A stretch of DNA of 13,397 bases, from the NCBI GenBank assembly GCA_019510535.1, contig JAEKKE010000398.1, positions 1 through 13,397 of the forward strand, written 5' to 3'. Below the pieces are notes generated by a model. It saw nothing but the letters and a program-made list of their open reading frames with translations. It was not told the origin of the DNA and did not search any database. Below, piece by piece: positions 6,522 to 13,305 of the stretch (the stretch's first letter is position 1; each line of letters opens with the position of its first letter). Source of the stretch: Acidobacteriota bacterium. Its GTDB lineage: Bacteria > Acidobacteriota > Terriglobia > Terriglobales > Acidobacteriaceae. Position numbers and translations under genes: made by a program.

Positions 6522-7592
6522 TTACTTGGATTTACCTGCTGCTGCCGCTGCTCCCGAGACCTTCGGGTAGTAGCCGGTACGGGTACGCACCGTCAGCTTG
6601 TTGAAGCCTTTGTACTTGGCATCGACATGCACCTGACGGTAACCGCCGAGCGCAGGCGACTTCGTCGAGTGGTAGGTAATCGTGTACTGCTCGCGGATGT
6701 CCTTTGCCACCTGATCGGCGACCGAGTCTACTTCCTGTAGATTGCGCGGGAAGAAGGCGATGCCGCCCGTCTGCTCCGCCAGGTTCTCCAGCACACGCTT
6801 CGCGTGGCGGCTCTCGCGCTTATCCGTATCCTTGCCGAAGAGCAGGCCGACAGCGTAAATCACCGGTCCATCCAGCTCCTGGATACGCGCAATCGCATCC
6901 TCCAGCGAGGTGCCCGACGCGTTATCCTCACCGTCCGTCACCACCAGCAACACCTGCTTTGGCTGCTTGGCATTCTTTGCCAGGTAGTCCGCCGAAGCCA
7001 GCAATGCGTCGTACATCGCCGTTCCGCCGGAAGACTTCACGTAGTTCAAGCCCTGCTCCAGCTTGGAAACATCGCTGGTAAAGTCCGTATCGATGTAGGG
7101 CTCGAACGAAAAATCCACCAGGAATGCTTCGTCCTTGGGATTTGAAAGCTTGATCAACCGCACGGCGGCCTTGTTTACGGCGTCCCGCTTGTCGTACATC
7201 GATCCCGAGCTGTCGATCAGGATCCCCATCGAGACCGGAAGATCCTCCTGCCGAAACGAGTTAACCGTCTGTGGAGTTCCATCCTCGAAGACATGGAAGG
7301 CGTCCTGCGGGAGTGTCAGGATGGTGCGTCCATTGCCGTCCAGCACGGTCGCGTTCAAGCGAACTTCGTAGGCATCGCGGTGTAGCACATAACCGCCCTT
7401 GCCGCCGGAGATCTTATCTGTCGGCGCGCCTCCAGGCCCCACCGGCGCAGTCGATTGCGCGGGAGCCGTATCCGGATCCGGCGATGCGATCGGATCCCGG
7501 TCCACTGTCAAAGAAGGTTGCTGTTGTGCCCAGGCCGCCGTGAAACTTCCAACTGCCAGGATGGCGCTAAAAACCTTAGTCCGCAGGTGCAT
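6522..7592 (-). CDS. Secreted VWA-domain protein (VWFA-related Acidobacterial domain), second of a pair
   Basis: 356 residues. A signal peptide covers 1-22 (FSAILAVGSFTAAWA, cleavage before QQQ), then a Pro/Asp-rich linker to about 66, a short beta domain (about 74-118; VFEDGTPQTVNSFR is typical of the acidobacterial VWFA-related family), and a VWA domain (about 121-325). The metal-ion-dependent adhesion site is complete: DSSGS with Asp127, Ser129 and Ser131; Thr191 in SSGGTAMYDAL; Asp220 in VVTDGEDN. The protein ends in an Ala/Lys tail after RTRTGYYPK. VWA domains with an intact MIDAS bind protein ligands through a divalent metal; the ligand here is unknown. The ATG lies inside the previous VWA gene (17-bp overlap), with AGGGG four bases upstream, implying coupled translation. 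It is a paralogue of its neighbour, probably from tandem duplication. Confidence 0.9.
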   Translation of the reverse strand: MHLRTKVFSAILAVGSFTAAWAQQQPSLTVDRDPIASPDPDTAPAQSTAPVGPGGAPTDKISGGKGGYVLHRDAYEVRLNATVLDGNGRTILTLPQDAFHVFEDGTPQTVNSFRQEDLPVSMGILIDSSGSMYDKRDAVNKAAVRLIKLSNPKDEAFLVDFSFEPYIDTDFTSDVSKLEQGLNYVKSSGGTAMYDALLASADYLAKNAKQPKQVLLVVTDGEDNASGTSLEDAIARIQELDGPVIYAVGLLFGKDTDKRESRHAKRVLENLAEQTGGIAFFPRNLQEVDSVADQVAKDIREQYTITYHSTKSPALGGYRQVHVDAKYKGFNKLTVRTRTGYYPKVSGAAAAAGKSK

Positions 7593-8667
7593 AGTACCCC
7601 TGTCGATTATGCACGGTCAGAGGGGGTAGTCCGGGCGGTGGGTTAAGTTTCACCTTCAATTTGCGCCAAGTGCCGTCATGCTTCAGGTCGCCCGGGCGGA
7701 AGCCGACAACGTACTCGTTGCGCAGCTCCTGCGAGATACGGGCCGCGATATCGCCCAGCTCGGCGACGTCGGTCACGCGGAACATACGGCCGCCGGTCAT
7801 CTCGCAGATATCGTTCAGCATGATGGGACCGGCAATCTCCTCCGGAGTCGAAGCGTACGTATCGAAGATGCCGATGGAATAAATCTGCACGTCGCTCTCG
7901 CGTACGGCCCGGCGCAGCTCTCCTTCCGTATAGCGGCTGCGGTTGTCGCCACCGTCCGAAATAATCAACAGCGCCTTGCGGTCAAACTTGGCATCTTTCA
8001 GCTTGTTCAGGCCCAGGTAAACGGCATCGATCAGCGCCGTCCTGCTCTCCGGTTTCATCATCGCCATGCGGGCTTCGACGTCATCCACATTCGAGGTGTT
8101 GTCTACCACCACGGCAGGACGATCATTGAATGCGACCACAAAGAACTCATCTTCGGGATTGGAGGTCCGCATAAATGCGGACAACGCCTTGCGCGCCCGC
8201 TGAAACTTCGACCCCATGCTTCCGCTCATATCGAAGATGATCCCGATCGTCACCGGAGCGTCATCCAGCGAGAAAGTGCGGATCTCCTGCGGCTGGTTGT
8301 TCTCATAGACCCAGAAGTTCTCCCGCTCCAGGCCTGTCACCAGACGGTTCATGGGGTCGGTTACCGTCATCGGTACCAGTACAAGGTTGACCGAGACACG
8401 GATGCTGGCGCCCCGCGGCGCGGAAGCCGCCTCACGGGCGACATTCTCTCCACCCTCAATTACTTTTTTCGGCTCAACCGGCGGCTTTGGTGGCGGAGGC
8501 ACCGCGGTATTCACGTCTCCCAGGGGATTCTCCTGTGCCCACACACTCCCGCACAGCGCTATACCCATCACGAGCAGCACTGCCAGGCGGCGCCATACGC
8601 GCTGCCCACGCTCCAGCCGACCCTTGAGCCCCAGACCCGCCACCGTTAGCCTCGTTCCGGAGATCAT
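7576..8667 (-). CDS. Secreted VWA-domain protein (VWFA-related Acidobacterial domain), first of a pair
   Basis: About 363 residues from the ATG at 8667. A long basic N-terminus leads to the hydrophobic core RRLAVLLVMGIALCGSVWA, with likely cleavage before QE. A Pro-rich linker (VPPPPKPPVEPKK) follows, then the family's beta domain (VSVNLVLVPMTVTDPMNRLV through FWVYENNQPQEIRTFS) and a VWA domain with a full MIDAS: DMSGS (Asp146, Ser148, Ser150), Thr210 in ESRTALIDAV and Asp238 in IISDGGDN. The C-terminus NRQGYYAPAD parallels the RTGYYPK end of the next gene. The start is uncertain: the frame is open to a GTG/ATG region at 8739, the ATG at 8667 has GGAG immediately adjacent, and a GTG at 8643 has GAGG at good spacing. 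All keep the signal peptide. It overlaps the downstream VWA gene by 17 bp. Confidence 0.88.
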   Translation of the reverse strand: MISGTRLTVAGLGLKGRLERGQRVWRRLAVLLVMGIALCGSVWAQENPLGDVNTAVPPPPKPPVEPKKVIEGGENVAREAASAPRGASIRVSVNLVLVPMTVTDPMNRLVTGLERENFWVYENNQPQEIRTFSLDDAPVTIGIIFDMSGSMGSKFQRARKALSAFMRTSNPEDEFFVVAFNDRPAVVVDNTSNVDDVEARMAMMKPESRTALIDAVYLGLNKLKDAKFDRKALLIISDGGDNRSRYTEGELRRAVRESDVQIYSIGIFDTYASTPEEIAGPIMLNDICEMTGGRMFRVTDVAELGDIAARISQELRNEYVVGFRPGDLKHDGTWRKLKVKLNPPPGLPPLTVHNRQGYYAPAD

Positions 8668-8739
8668 CTCCGGGAAGTACGAGTGTAATCCACCGTTTTC
8701 CTGTTTGACGCATCCCCCGGTGAAATCGCAGCCTCTCAT

Positions 8740-8774
8740 TCCATGATCGGGAAAACCGGCCGCCGCACTGTCAA
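8740..8774 (-). promoter_or_regulatory. Possible promoter of the VWA/PLP-enzyme unit
   Basis: On the minus strand TTGACA (8774-8769) is a perfect -35 consensus. About 17 bases downstream the -10 position reads CCCGAT, a poor match. If this promoter is used, transcription would begin near 8735, which disfavours a start codon at 8739 and supports 8667 or 8643. Weak evidence. Confidence 0.22.
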
Positions 8775-8821
8775 CAAAATGTCATTCCAGCCCAAATATC
8801 CGCTGCAAACCGCCTTCAGCC

Positions 8822-8853
8822 ACTCAACTATTCAACGATTCAACTACCCAACC
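8822..8853. repeat. Octamer tandem repeat, 4 degenerate units (array C)
   Basis: Four 8-bp units related to ATTCAACN lie in the divergent gap between the first VWA gene and the DUF1015 gene. The period and core (TTCAA) match arrays A and B, but the last unit is degenerate. The 10-bp palindrome GCGGGCCCGC (8859-8868) follows at once. Unlike A and B it does not overlap a stop codon. Confidence 0.55.
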
Positions 8854-8928
8854 GGGCCGCGGGCCCGCATGGCCCCCAAGTACAATCTCTCCTAGAACCT
8901 AAAGATTGGAGTGTCGCCTTCCGCACGC

Positions 8929-10223
8929 ATGGCCCGCATTTATCCGTTCCGCGCCTTCCGTTATAACCCCGCCAAGGTCAAGCTGGAGGATGTCGTCACC
9001 CAGCCTTACGACAAGATCACCCCGGAGATGCAGGACCGCTACTACGCGAGGCACCCGCTAAATCTCATCCGCGTGATCCTGGGTAAACACTTCCCCGGCG
9101 ATACCGAAGAGGGAGAGAACGTCTACACCCGCGCCGCCGACACCCTCAACGCCTGGCGCAAGGACCAGGTGCTGGTCGAAGAGGCAGAACCGGCCATCTA
9201 CGGCTACTCACAGGTCTATACCGTTCCTGGCACCAGACCTTCCCCAAACACAAGTCTGATCGTCTGGCCCTGTTCAAGGCCACCCGTGCCTACTGCGAGC
9301 AGATCTACATGCTCTACAACGACCCCGGTTTCAGCGTGGAACGCCTTCTCTTTGAGGACGGCCCAGCTCCCGATCAGGCCGTTGTTGACGACTATGGTGT
9401 CCTCCACAAGCTCTGGAAGATCACCGATCCGTCCCTGATCCGCATCATCGTGGGGGCCATGCAGGATAAGAAGCTCATCATCGCTGACGGGCATCATCGC
9501 TACGAGACCTCGGTCGCTTACTCCAAGGAGCGCGCCGCCGAGCTCGGTCTGCCTTTCAATCCGGCTCCGGGCTCTGAGACCGCAGGCGCCGATGAAGCAG
9601 AAAAGCTGCATGTCACCGCCACGGACCTCCCCACGCCGGCCTATCCTGAAGCTGCCATGATGATGACCTTCGTCAATATGGCCGCCCCCGGAATCACCAT
9701 TCTGCCGACGCACCGCGTGCTCAACGGCCTGCAGAACTTCTCGGCGGACGACTTGCTCGCCAAGGCTGCTCCGTACTTTGACAGCGCTCCGCTGAACGGC
9801 AGCAACCATGTAGCCCTCAAGGCTGCGCTCGATGCGACCGAAGGGGTGGCCTTCGTTGCCGTCACAGCCCGCGGAAGCTGGCTGCTCACCGCAAAATCTG
9901 AAGCCATTACTCCGAAGCTGCAGGAGTTTTCTCCGCGCCAGCGCCAGCTCGATGTCGTCCAGCTCCATGGCCTGCTCTTTGCGCAGATCCTCGGTCTCTC
10001 ACAGGAACAGGTGACAAAACTGGGCAATGTGAAGTACCTGCGCGAGGCATCCGAGGCCGTGGAACTGGTGAACAAAGGAGAGGCAGACGTTGCTTTCCTT
10101 ACCAAGCCGGTAACGCTGCAACAGCTCCGCGATGTCGCCTTCGCGAACGAAGTCATGCCGCAGAAGTCCACGGACTTCTATCCGAAATTGCTGAGTGGTC
10201 TTGCCATCTATGCCCTGGACTAG
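8929..10223 (+). pseudogene. DUF1015-family gene, internally frameshifted
   Basis: A conserved bacterial family of unknown biochemical function. The first frame starts at ATG 8929 with the typical MARIYPFRAFRYNPAKV...VTQPYDKI and runs to YGYSQVYTVPGT at about 9234, then loses similarity and stops at 9438. The rest continues in another frame from about 9234: QTFPKHKSDRLALFKATRA, EQIYMLYNDPG, the signature IADGHHRYETSVAY, and on to IYALD with stop TAG at 10221. From my memory of the family, roughly 27 residues (a GFIGLG...VVFRHE segment) are missing between TVPGT and QTFP. The frame change requires a gap of 3n+1 bases, so about 80 bp appears lost. An upstream GTG at 8911 is possible but MARIYPF is the conserved start. 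TACAAT at 8880-8885 could be a -10 box without a clear -35. The stop codon is the first three bases of repeat copy 2. Confidence 0.82.
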
Positions 10224-11019
10224 AGCATTTTTCCTGTTGCTGGGTATCCCGACAGAGGAGTGCGGCGTTTTCATTGCGGAAAACGCCCATCGATGGGGAA
10301 GCCCTACTCTGCACCGACAGAAAAAATGCTCTAAACCCGCGTTGTTTGCAGCGGCGGTAGCGGCGGTCCTGCTGCCCGCCGCCCGCGCGCAAACCCCTGC
10401 ACAGGCCCCCATTATTCTTCTCGACGCAGCTCACGGTGGCCCGGATACCGGTGCACGGCTCACGGAAAAACTTCCCGAGCGCGACGTGACCATCGCCTTC
10501 GCTAACCGCCTGCAATCCTTGCTGATCGTCCGCGGCTTCAAAGTCGTTCTAACGCATACGACACCGGACGATGCCGCTAATCTCACCGGCGATGGCCGGG
10601 TTGAGCTTGCCAACCGCTCCGGGGCCATAGCCTGTCTCACGCTGCATGCCTCCGGCAATGCCGCTGGAGTCCACATCTTCACCTCCGCGCTTCCGGAGAC
10701 GGAGCCGGCTCTCCAGGGCTCCAAGCCTGTCCTCTGGAATGAAGCCCAGGCGCCATGGGTTACACGTTCGCTTCGCCTCGCCTCAGAGCTGCAGGCGGCG
10801 ATTTCCCGTTCCCATACGCCCGTGACCAATCACCGCACCTGGCTGGCTGCACTCGATTCCCTCACCTGCCCCGCGGTCGCAATCGAGCTTGGCCCGCTCG
10901 ATGACGCGACCGCCCAGGACCCCACCTACCAACAGCGGGTCGCGGAAGCTGTCGCGGGTGCTCTGCTTTTCTGGCGAGGACATCCAAATGCCGTTACCGG
11001 CGCGGGAGCCGTGCGATGA
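10210..11019 (+). CDS. N-acetylmuramoyl-L-alanine amidase (Amidase_3), N-terminus altered by a repeat element
   Basis: A zinc amidase that cuts the MurNAc-L-Ala bond in peptidoglycan, acting outside the inner membrane. Numbered from ATG 10210 (269 residues), the zinc ligands His75 (LLDAAHGGPDTGAR), Glu90 (LPERDV) and His146 (CLTLHAS), and the catalytic Glu226 (AVAIELGPLDD), are all present. The fold runs from about 66 to 258. A signal peptide (KKCSKPALFAAAVAAVLLPAARA, before QT) lies at about 38-60 instead of at the start, because codons 4-41 come from repeat copy 2. The true start is unclear: GTG 10195 or ATG 10210 inside the DUF1015 gene, or TTG 10342, which would give a short signal with no basic residues and no ribosome site. 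The gene ends in an ATGA overlap with the GerMN gene. Confidence 0.85.
   Translation: MPWTRAFFLLLGIPTEECGVFIAENAHRWGSPTLHRQKKCSKPALFAAAVAAVLLPAARAQTPAQAPIILLDAAHGGPDTGARLTEKLPERDVTIAFANRLQSLLIVRGFKVVLTHTTPDDAANLTGDGRVELANRSGAIACLTLHASGNAAGVHIFTSALPETEPALQGSKPVLWNEAQAPWVTRSLRLASELQAAISRSHTPVTNHRTWLAALDSLTCPAVAIELGPLDDATAQDPTYQQRVAEAVAGALLFWRGHPNAVTGAGAVR
10222..10332. repeat. 111-bp inverted-repeat element, copy 2 (MITE- or REP-like)
   Basis: The ends AGAGCATTTTTCCTGT (10222-10237) and ACAGAAAAAATGCTCT (10317-10332) are complementary at 15 of 16 positions. The central hairpin has a 9-bp stem, GGCGTTTTC (10264-10272) and GAAAACGCC (10279-10287), with a 6-base loop, the same geometry as copy 1. 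TA precedes... and TA follows the ends in the form cTAGAGC...GCTCTAa, compatible with a TA target duplication, though it may simply extend the inverted repeat. The element's first TAG closes the DUF1015 frame. Confidence 0.8.
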
Positions 11020-11723
11020 TTCCCCGCTACCAGCGCATCCTGTTTCTGGCGCTGATGACACTCTCTGTGCTCATGGCCGGCTATCTATGGCGCGTGCACC
11101 AGCGGACTATCACACGGCTGAACTCCATCTCCAACGCGGCCACGCCCATTGAGGCTCCGAACGGCGCCACGACCCAGACTGAGGCAGTCACCTTCCTCAT
11201 GGCAGACGACGCCGCAGGCACCATTACTCCCAGCGACCGCCAGATCGCGCTCCCCACCGAGCCGACGATCCGCCTGCGCGCCATTCTTGAACGGCTTTTC
11301 AGCGATTACGGACAGACAGACTCGCCCCACCCCCTCAAGTTCGATGGCACCGCCATTGCCGACGTCTTCTTCCTTCCTCTCCCGCTAACACCTCCCAAAC
11401 CACCCGAAGCCGCCGGCAAAAACACCGAAGAGAAGACGACACCCTCTCCCACCGCTTTTACCGACATGGCGGCGCGGAACGGATACATGGCCGTGATCAA
11501 TCTTCGGCAGAGCTTCGCCGATGCACATCCCTCAGGGGTCGAAGTCGAGACCCTGACTGTGCTCTCTGTGCTGGGTACTGTCCACGCAAATTTTCCACAA
11601 GTCAGCCGGATCCGGTTCCTCGTGGATGGCAAAACAAGGCCCACATTGGCGGGTCATTTCTCTCTTGATCGGGTGTATCCTTCTAGCGACACCACCCTTC
11701 AATCAACGAAAGAGACACCATGA
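11016..11723 (+). CDS. GerMN-domain (sporulation/spore germination-like) membrane-anchored protein
   Basis: 235 residues. One N-terminal membrane segment (about 8-24, ILFLALMTLSVLMAGYLW) follows a short basic start, then a polar linker and a GerMN-type domain (about 56-225). Features are TFLMADDAAGTITPSDRQIALP, an RLRAILERLF helix, YMAVINLRQSF and a closing TVLSVLGTVHANFPQVSRIRFLVDGK. A Pro/Lys/Thr-rich insert (about 125-145) splits the domain. In Bacillus, GerM is linked to peptidoglycan work during sporulation; in non-sporing bacteria the domain occurs next to amidases, as here. It overlaps the amidase stop (ATGA) and is itself overlapped by murI (ATGA). GGGAG seven bases before the ATG is a good ribosome site. 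A periplasmic cell-wall role is inferred. Confidence 0.82.
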   Translation: MIPRYQRILFLALMTLSVLMAGYLWRVHQRTITRLNSISNAATPIEAPNGATTQTEAVTFLMADDAAGTITPSDRQIALPTEPTIRLRAILERLFSDYGQTDSPHPLKFDGTAIADVFFLPLPLTPPKPPEAAGKNTEEKTTPSPTAFTDMAARNGYMAVINLRQSFADAHPSGVEVETLTVLSVLGTVHANFPQVSRIRFLVDGKTRPTLAGHFSLDRVYPSSDTTLQSTKETP

Positions 11724-12535
11724 CCGCCGTGCATGTTGGCGTCTTTGACTCCGGCTTCGGAGGCTTGACCGTATTGCGCGCACTCCTGCCGCTGATTCCA
11801 GGAGCCCGCTATACCTATCTGGGCGACACCGCCCGACTTCCCTATGGCGCCAAGTCCCGCCAGACCATTGCGCGCTATGCCGTCTCTTCCGCGAAGTTCC
11901 TCGAAGACCACGGTGCGGAGATGATTGTCATCGCCTGCAACACCGCCTCGGCTCTCGCGATGGAGGAACTCAGAGCGTCCACCACCCTTCCCATCCTTGG
12001 CGTGATCGAACCCGGAGCAGAGGCTGCGCGTGAAGCCGCTACCTCCGGTTCCACGCTGGTGCTGGCCACCCAGGCGACTGTTCAGTCAGACGCCTACCTC
12101 AAAGCACTGCAAGCAGTCGGCATCGAGGCTACACAGAAAGCCTGTCCGCTTCTGGTGCCGCTCGTTGAAGAGGGATGGATCGACCACGACGTCACCGAAC
12201 AAGTGGCGCGCATCTACCTCACCGAAGCTCTCGCGGATGCCGCCAAAGCCGGACTCTCACCCTCGACGGTGCTTCTGGGCTGCACGCACTATCCACTGCT
12301 GCGCCCGCTCATCACACGGCTTCTCGCAGAGCTGAGCCCGCAACCGATCACCGTCATCGACTCGGCAGAGACCACCGCCGGCAAAGTGGCAGAGTTGCTC
12401 CACGCCTTACCCGGCCAGCCATCGAGCAATCTGGCCTTCTACGCCACCGACTCGACAGAAAAGTTCCAGGCCCTCGGCTCCCGCTTCCTCGGCCAGCCAC
12501 TGCCCGAAGTCAACTTACTCGACCTTGGTGGTTAG
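11720..12535 (+). CDS. murI: Glutamate racemase
   Basis: A 271-residue cytoplasmic, cofactor-independent racemase converting L-glutamate to D-glutamate for the peptidoglycan stem peptide. Both catalytic cysteines are present: Cys73 in IVIACNTASA and Cys188 in LLGCTHYPLL. The conserved Asp10-Ser11 (VFDSGFGGLTV), TYLGDTARLPYG (32-43) and His190 are also there. Length is normal and the frame is intact. The ATG overlaps the GerMN stop (ATGA), so translation is probably coupled. The ribosome site is weak (GAAAGAGA). It is the fourth gene of a run of cell-wall and associated genes, which fits its role. A REP-like hairpin follows the stop. Confidence 0.97.
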   Translation: MTAVHVGVFDSGFGGLTVLRALLPLIPGARYTYLGDTARLPYGAKSRQTIARYAVSSAKFLEDHGAEMIVIACNTASALAMEELRASTTLPILGVIEPGAEAAREAATSGSTLVLATQATVQSDAYLKALQAVGIEATQKACPLLVPLVEEGWIDHDVTEQVARIYLTEALADAAKAGLSPSTVLLGCTHYPLLRPLITRLLAELSPQPITVIDSAETTAGKVAELLHALPGQPSSNLAFYATDSTEKFQALGSRFLGQPLPEVNLLDLGG

Positions 12536-12549
12536 AACCAGCAAGGCAT

Positions 12550-12577
12550 CCCACCCATCGCGTTGCGATGGATGGGG
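12550..12577. repeat. REP-like hairpin, member 2 (CCCATCGC...GCGATGG)
   Basis: A stem of CCATCGC and GCGATGG around a 3-base loop (12562-12564), extended beyond one mismatch by CCCA/TGGG. Sequence and flanks (…ATCCCACCC, ATGGGGCACC) parallel the hairpin at 5256-5286. It lies 15 bases after the murI stop and may mark the 3' end of that transcript, but has no T-tract. Confidence 0.5.
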
Positions 12578-12620
12578 CACCCAGAGCAGTGGCGCCACCG
12601 ATATGGCCCGGCGACGAGAA

Positions 12621-12655
12621 ACTAGCAACCAGGAACCAGCAACCAGCAACTAGAA
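12621..12655. repeat. Degenerate heptamer array, 5 units
   Basis: Five consecutive 7-bp units of the pattern AC(C/T)AG(C/G/A)A lie directly in front of the EVE-domain gene, ending 7 bases before its ATG. Period and composition resemble the AACTGGC satellite at 13159-13275. It occupies the place where a ribosome-binding site would be, and no Shine-Dalgarno sequence is visible. Confidence 0.55.
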
Positions 12656-12662
12656 TTTCCCC

Positions 12663-13049
12663 ATGGCTGCCTACCTTCTCAAATCCGAACCCGACGCCTA
12701 CTCCTTTGAAGATCTGCAGCGTGACGGTGAAACCGTATGGGATGGCATCAAGAATCCCCAGGCCCTGATCACACTGCGTGGCATGAAACCGGGCGAAGAC
12801 CTGGTCATCTATCACTCCAACGTCGGCAAAGCCGCCGTCGGTCATGCCAAGGTTGTCTCAGTCGATGCCTCTGACCCAAAGAATCCGGCCGTCCGCATCA
12901 AGCCGGTCAAAGCGATCGCGCGCCCAAAGCTTCTCGCCGAGATTCGGGACAATCCTCTCTTCGCGGACTCCATCATGTTCCGTCAGTTCCGCCTCTCGGT
13001 AGTGCCGCTGACCAAAGAGCAATTCACCTGGTTGGTCCAGGGGAAGTAA
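12663..13049 (+). CDS. EVE-domain protein (THYN1-like, PUA-related fold)
   Basis: 128 residues, the whole protein being one EVE domain, a PUA-like fold thought to bind modified nucleotides in RNA or DNA. Typical features are YLLKSEPDAYSFEDL (4-18), the pocket Trp26 in VWDGIKNPQA, MKPGEDLVIYHSN (41-53), VGHAKVVS and the closing RLSVVPLTKEQFTWL. It is a little shorter than many members, with a compact middle (DASDPKNPAVRIKP). The ATG at 12663 starts the conserved motif; no ribosome site is visible since the heptamer array fills the upstream bases. It is on the same strand as murI, 127 bp downstream, so co-transcription is uncertain. Its exact substrate is unknown. Confidence 0.92.
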   Translation: MAAYLLKSEPDAYSFEDLQRDGETVWDGIKNPQALITLRGMKPGEDLVIYHSNVGKAAVGHAKVVSVDASDPKNPAVRIKPVKAIARPKLLAEIRDNPLFADSIMFRQFRLSVVPLTKEQFTWLVQGK

Positions 13050-13060
13050 GACCAAAAGCG

Positions 13061-13091
13061 GTTGCCAGTTGCCAGTTTCCAGTTGCCAGTT
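13061..13091. repeat. Heptamer repeat GTTGCCA, 4 units (inverted relative to the main array)
   Basis: Four 7-bp units (one reads GTTTCCA) begin 11 bases after the EVE-gene stop. They are the reverse complement of the AACTGGC unit in the array at 13159-13275, about 70 bp away, so the two blocks can pair into a long stem. Confidence 0.85.
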
Positions 13092-13158
13092 ACGACATCG
13101 GCGCAAGAACCACCTTCAACACACCCGCGCGAGGCAACCCATCGCGGTATCTCTAGTC

Positions 13159-13275
13159 GCAACTGGCAACTGGCAACTGGCAACTGGCAACTGGCAACTG
13201 GCAACTGGCAACTGGCAACTGGCAACTGGCAACTGGCAACTGGCAACTGGCAACTGGCAACTGGCAACTGGCAAC
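13159..13275. repeat. Heptamer satellite AACTGGC, 16 full perfect units
   Basis: Sixteen uninterrupted identical 7-bp copies (13161-13272) plus partial units at both ends. With no spacers and a 7-bp period it is a short tandem repeat, not a CRISPR. Perfect identity suggests recent expansion or continuing length change. It lies between the EVE gene and the start of the next plus-strand gene. Open frames through it encode only repeats (WQLATGN or LPVASCQ) and are not genes. Confidence 0.97.
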
Positions 13276-13305
13276 AAAGGGCCCAATTAGGATCTAGTCA
13301 CTGGA

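Noticed and set aside
7678..8649. Plus-strand open frame of 323 codons opposite the first VWA gene
   Set aside because: It is antisense to a gene with clear domain motifs and has no recognisable domain. Long antisense frames are expected in high-GC DNA.
9216..9968. Minus-strand open frame opposite the DUF1015 gene
   Set aside because: The plus-strand frames carry the family motif (DGHHRYE); the antisense product has no recognisable features.
13159..13275. Possible CRISPR array
   Set aside because: The repeat unit is 7 bp with no spacers; it is a simple tandem satellite.
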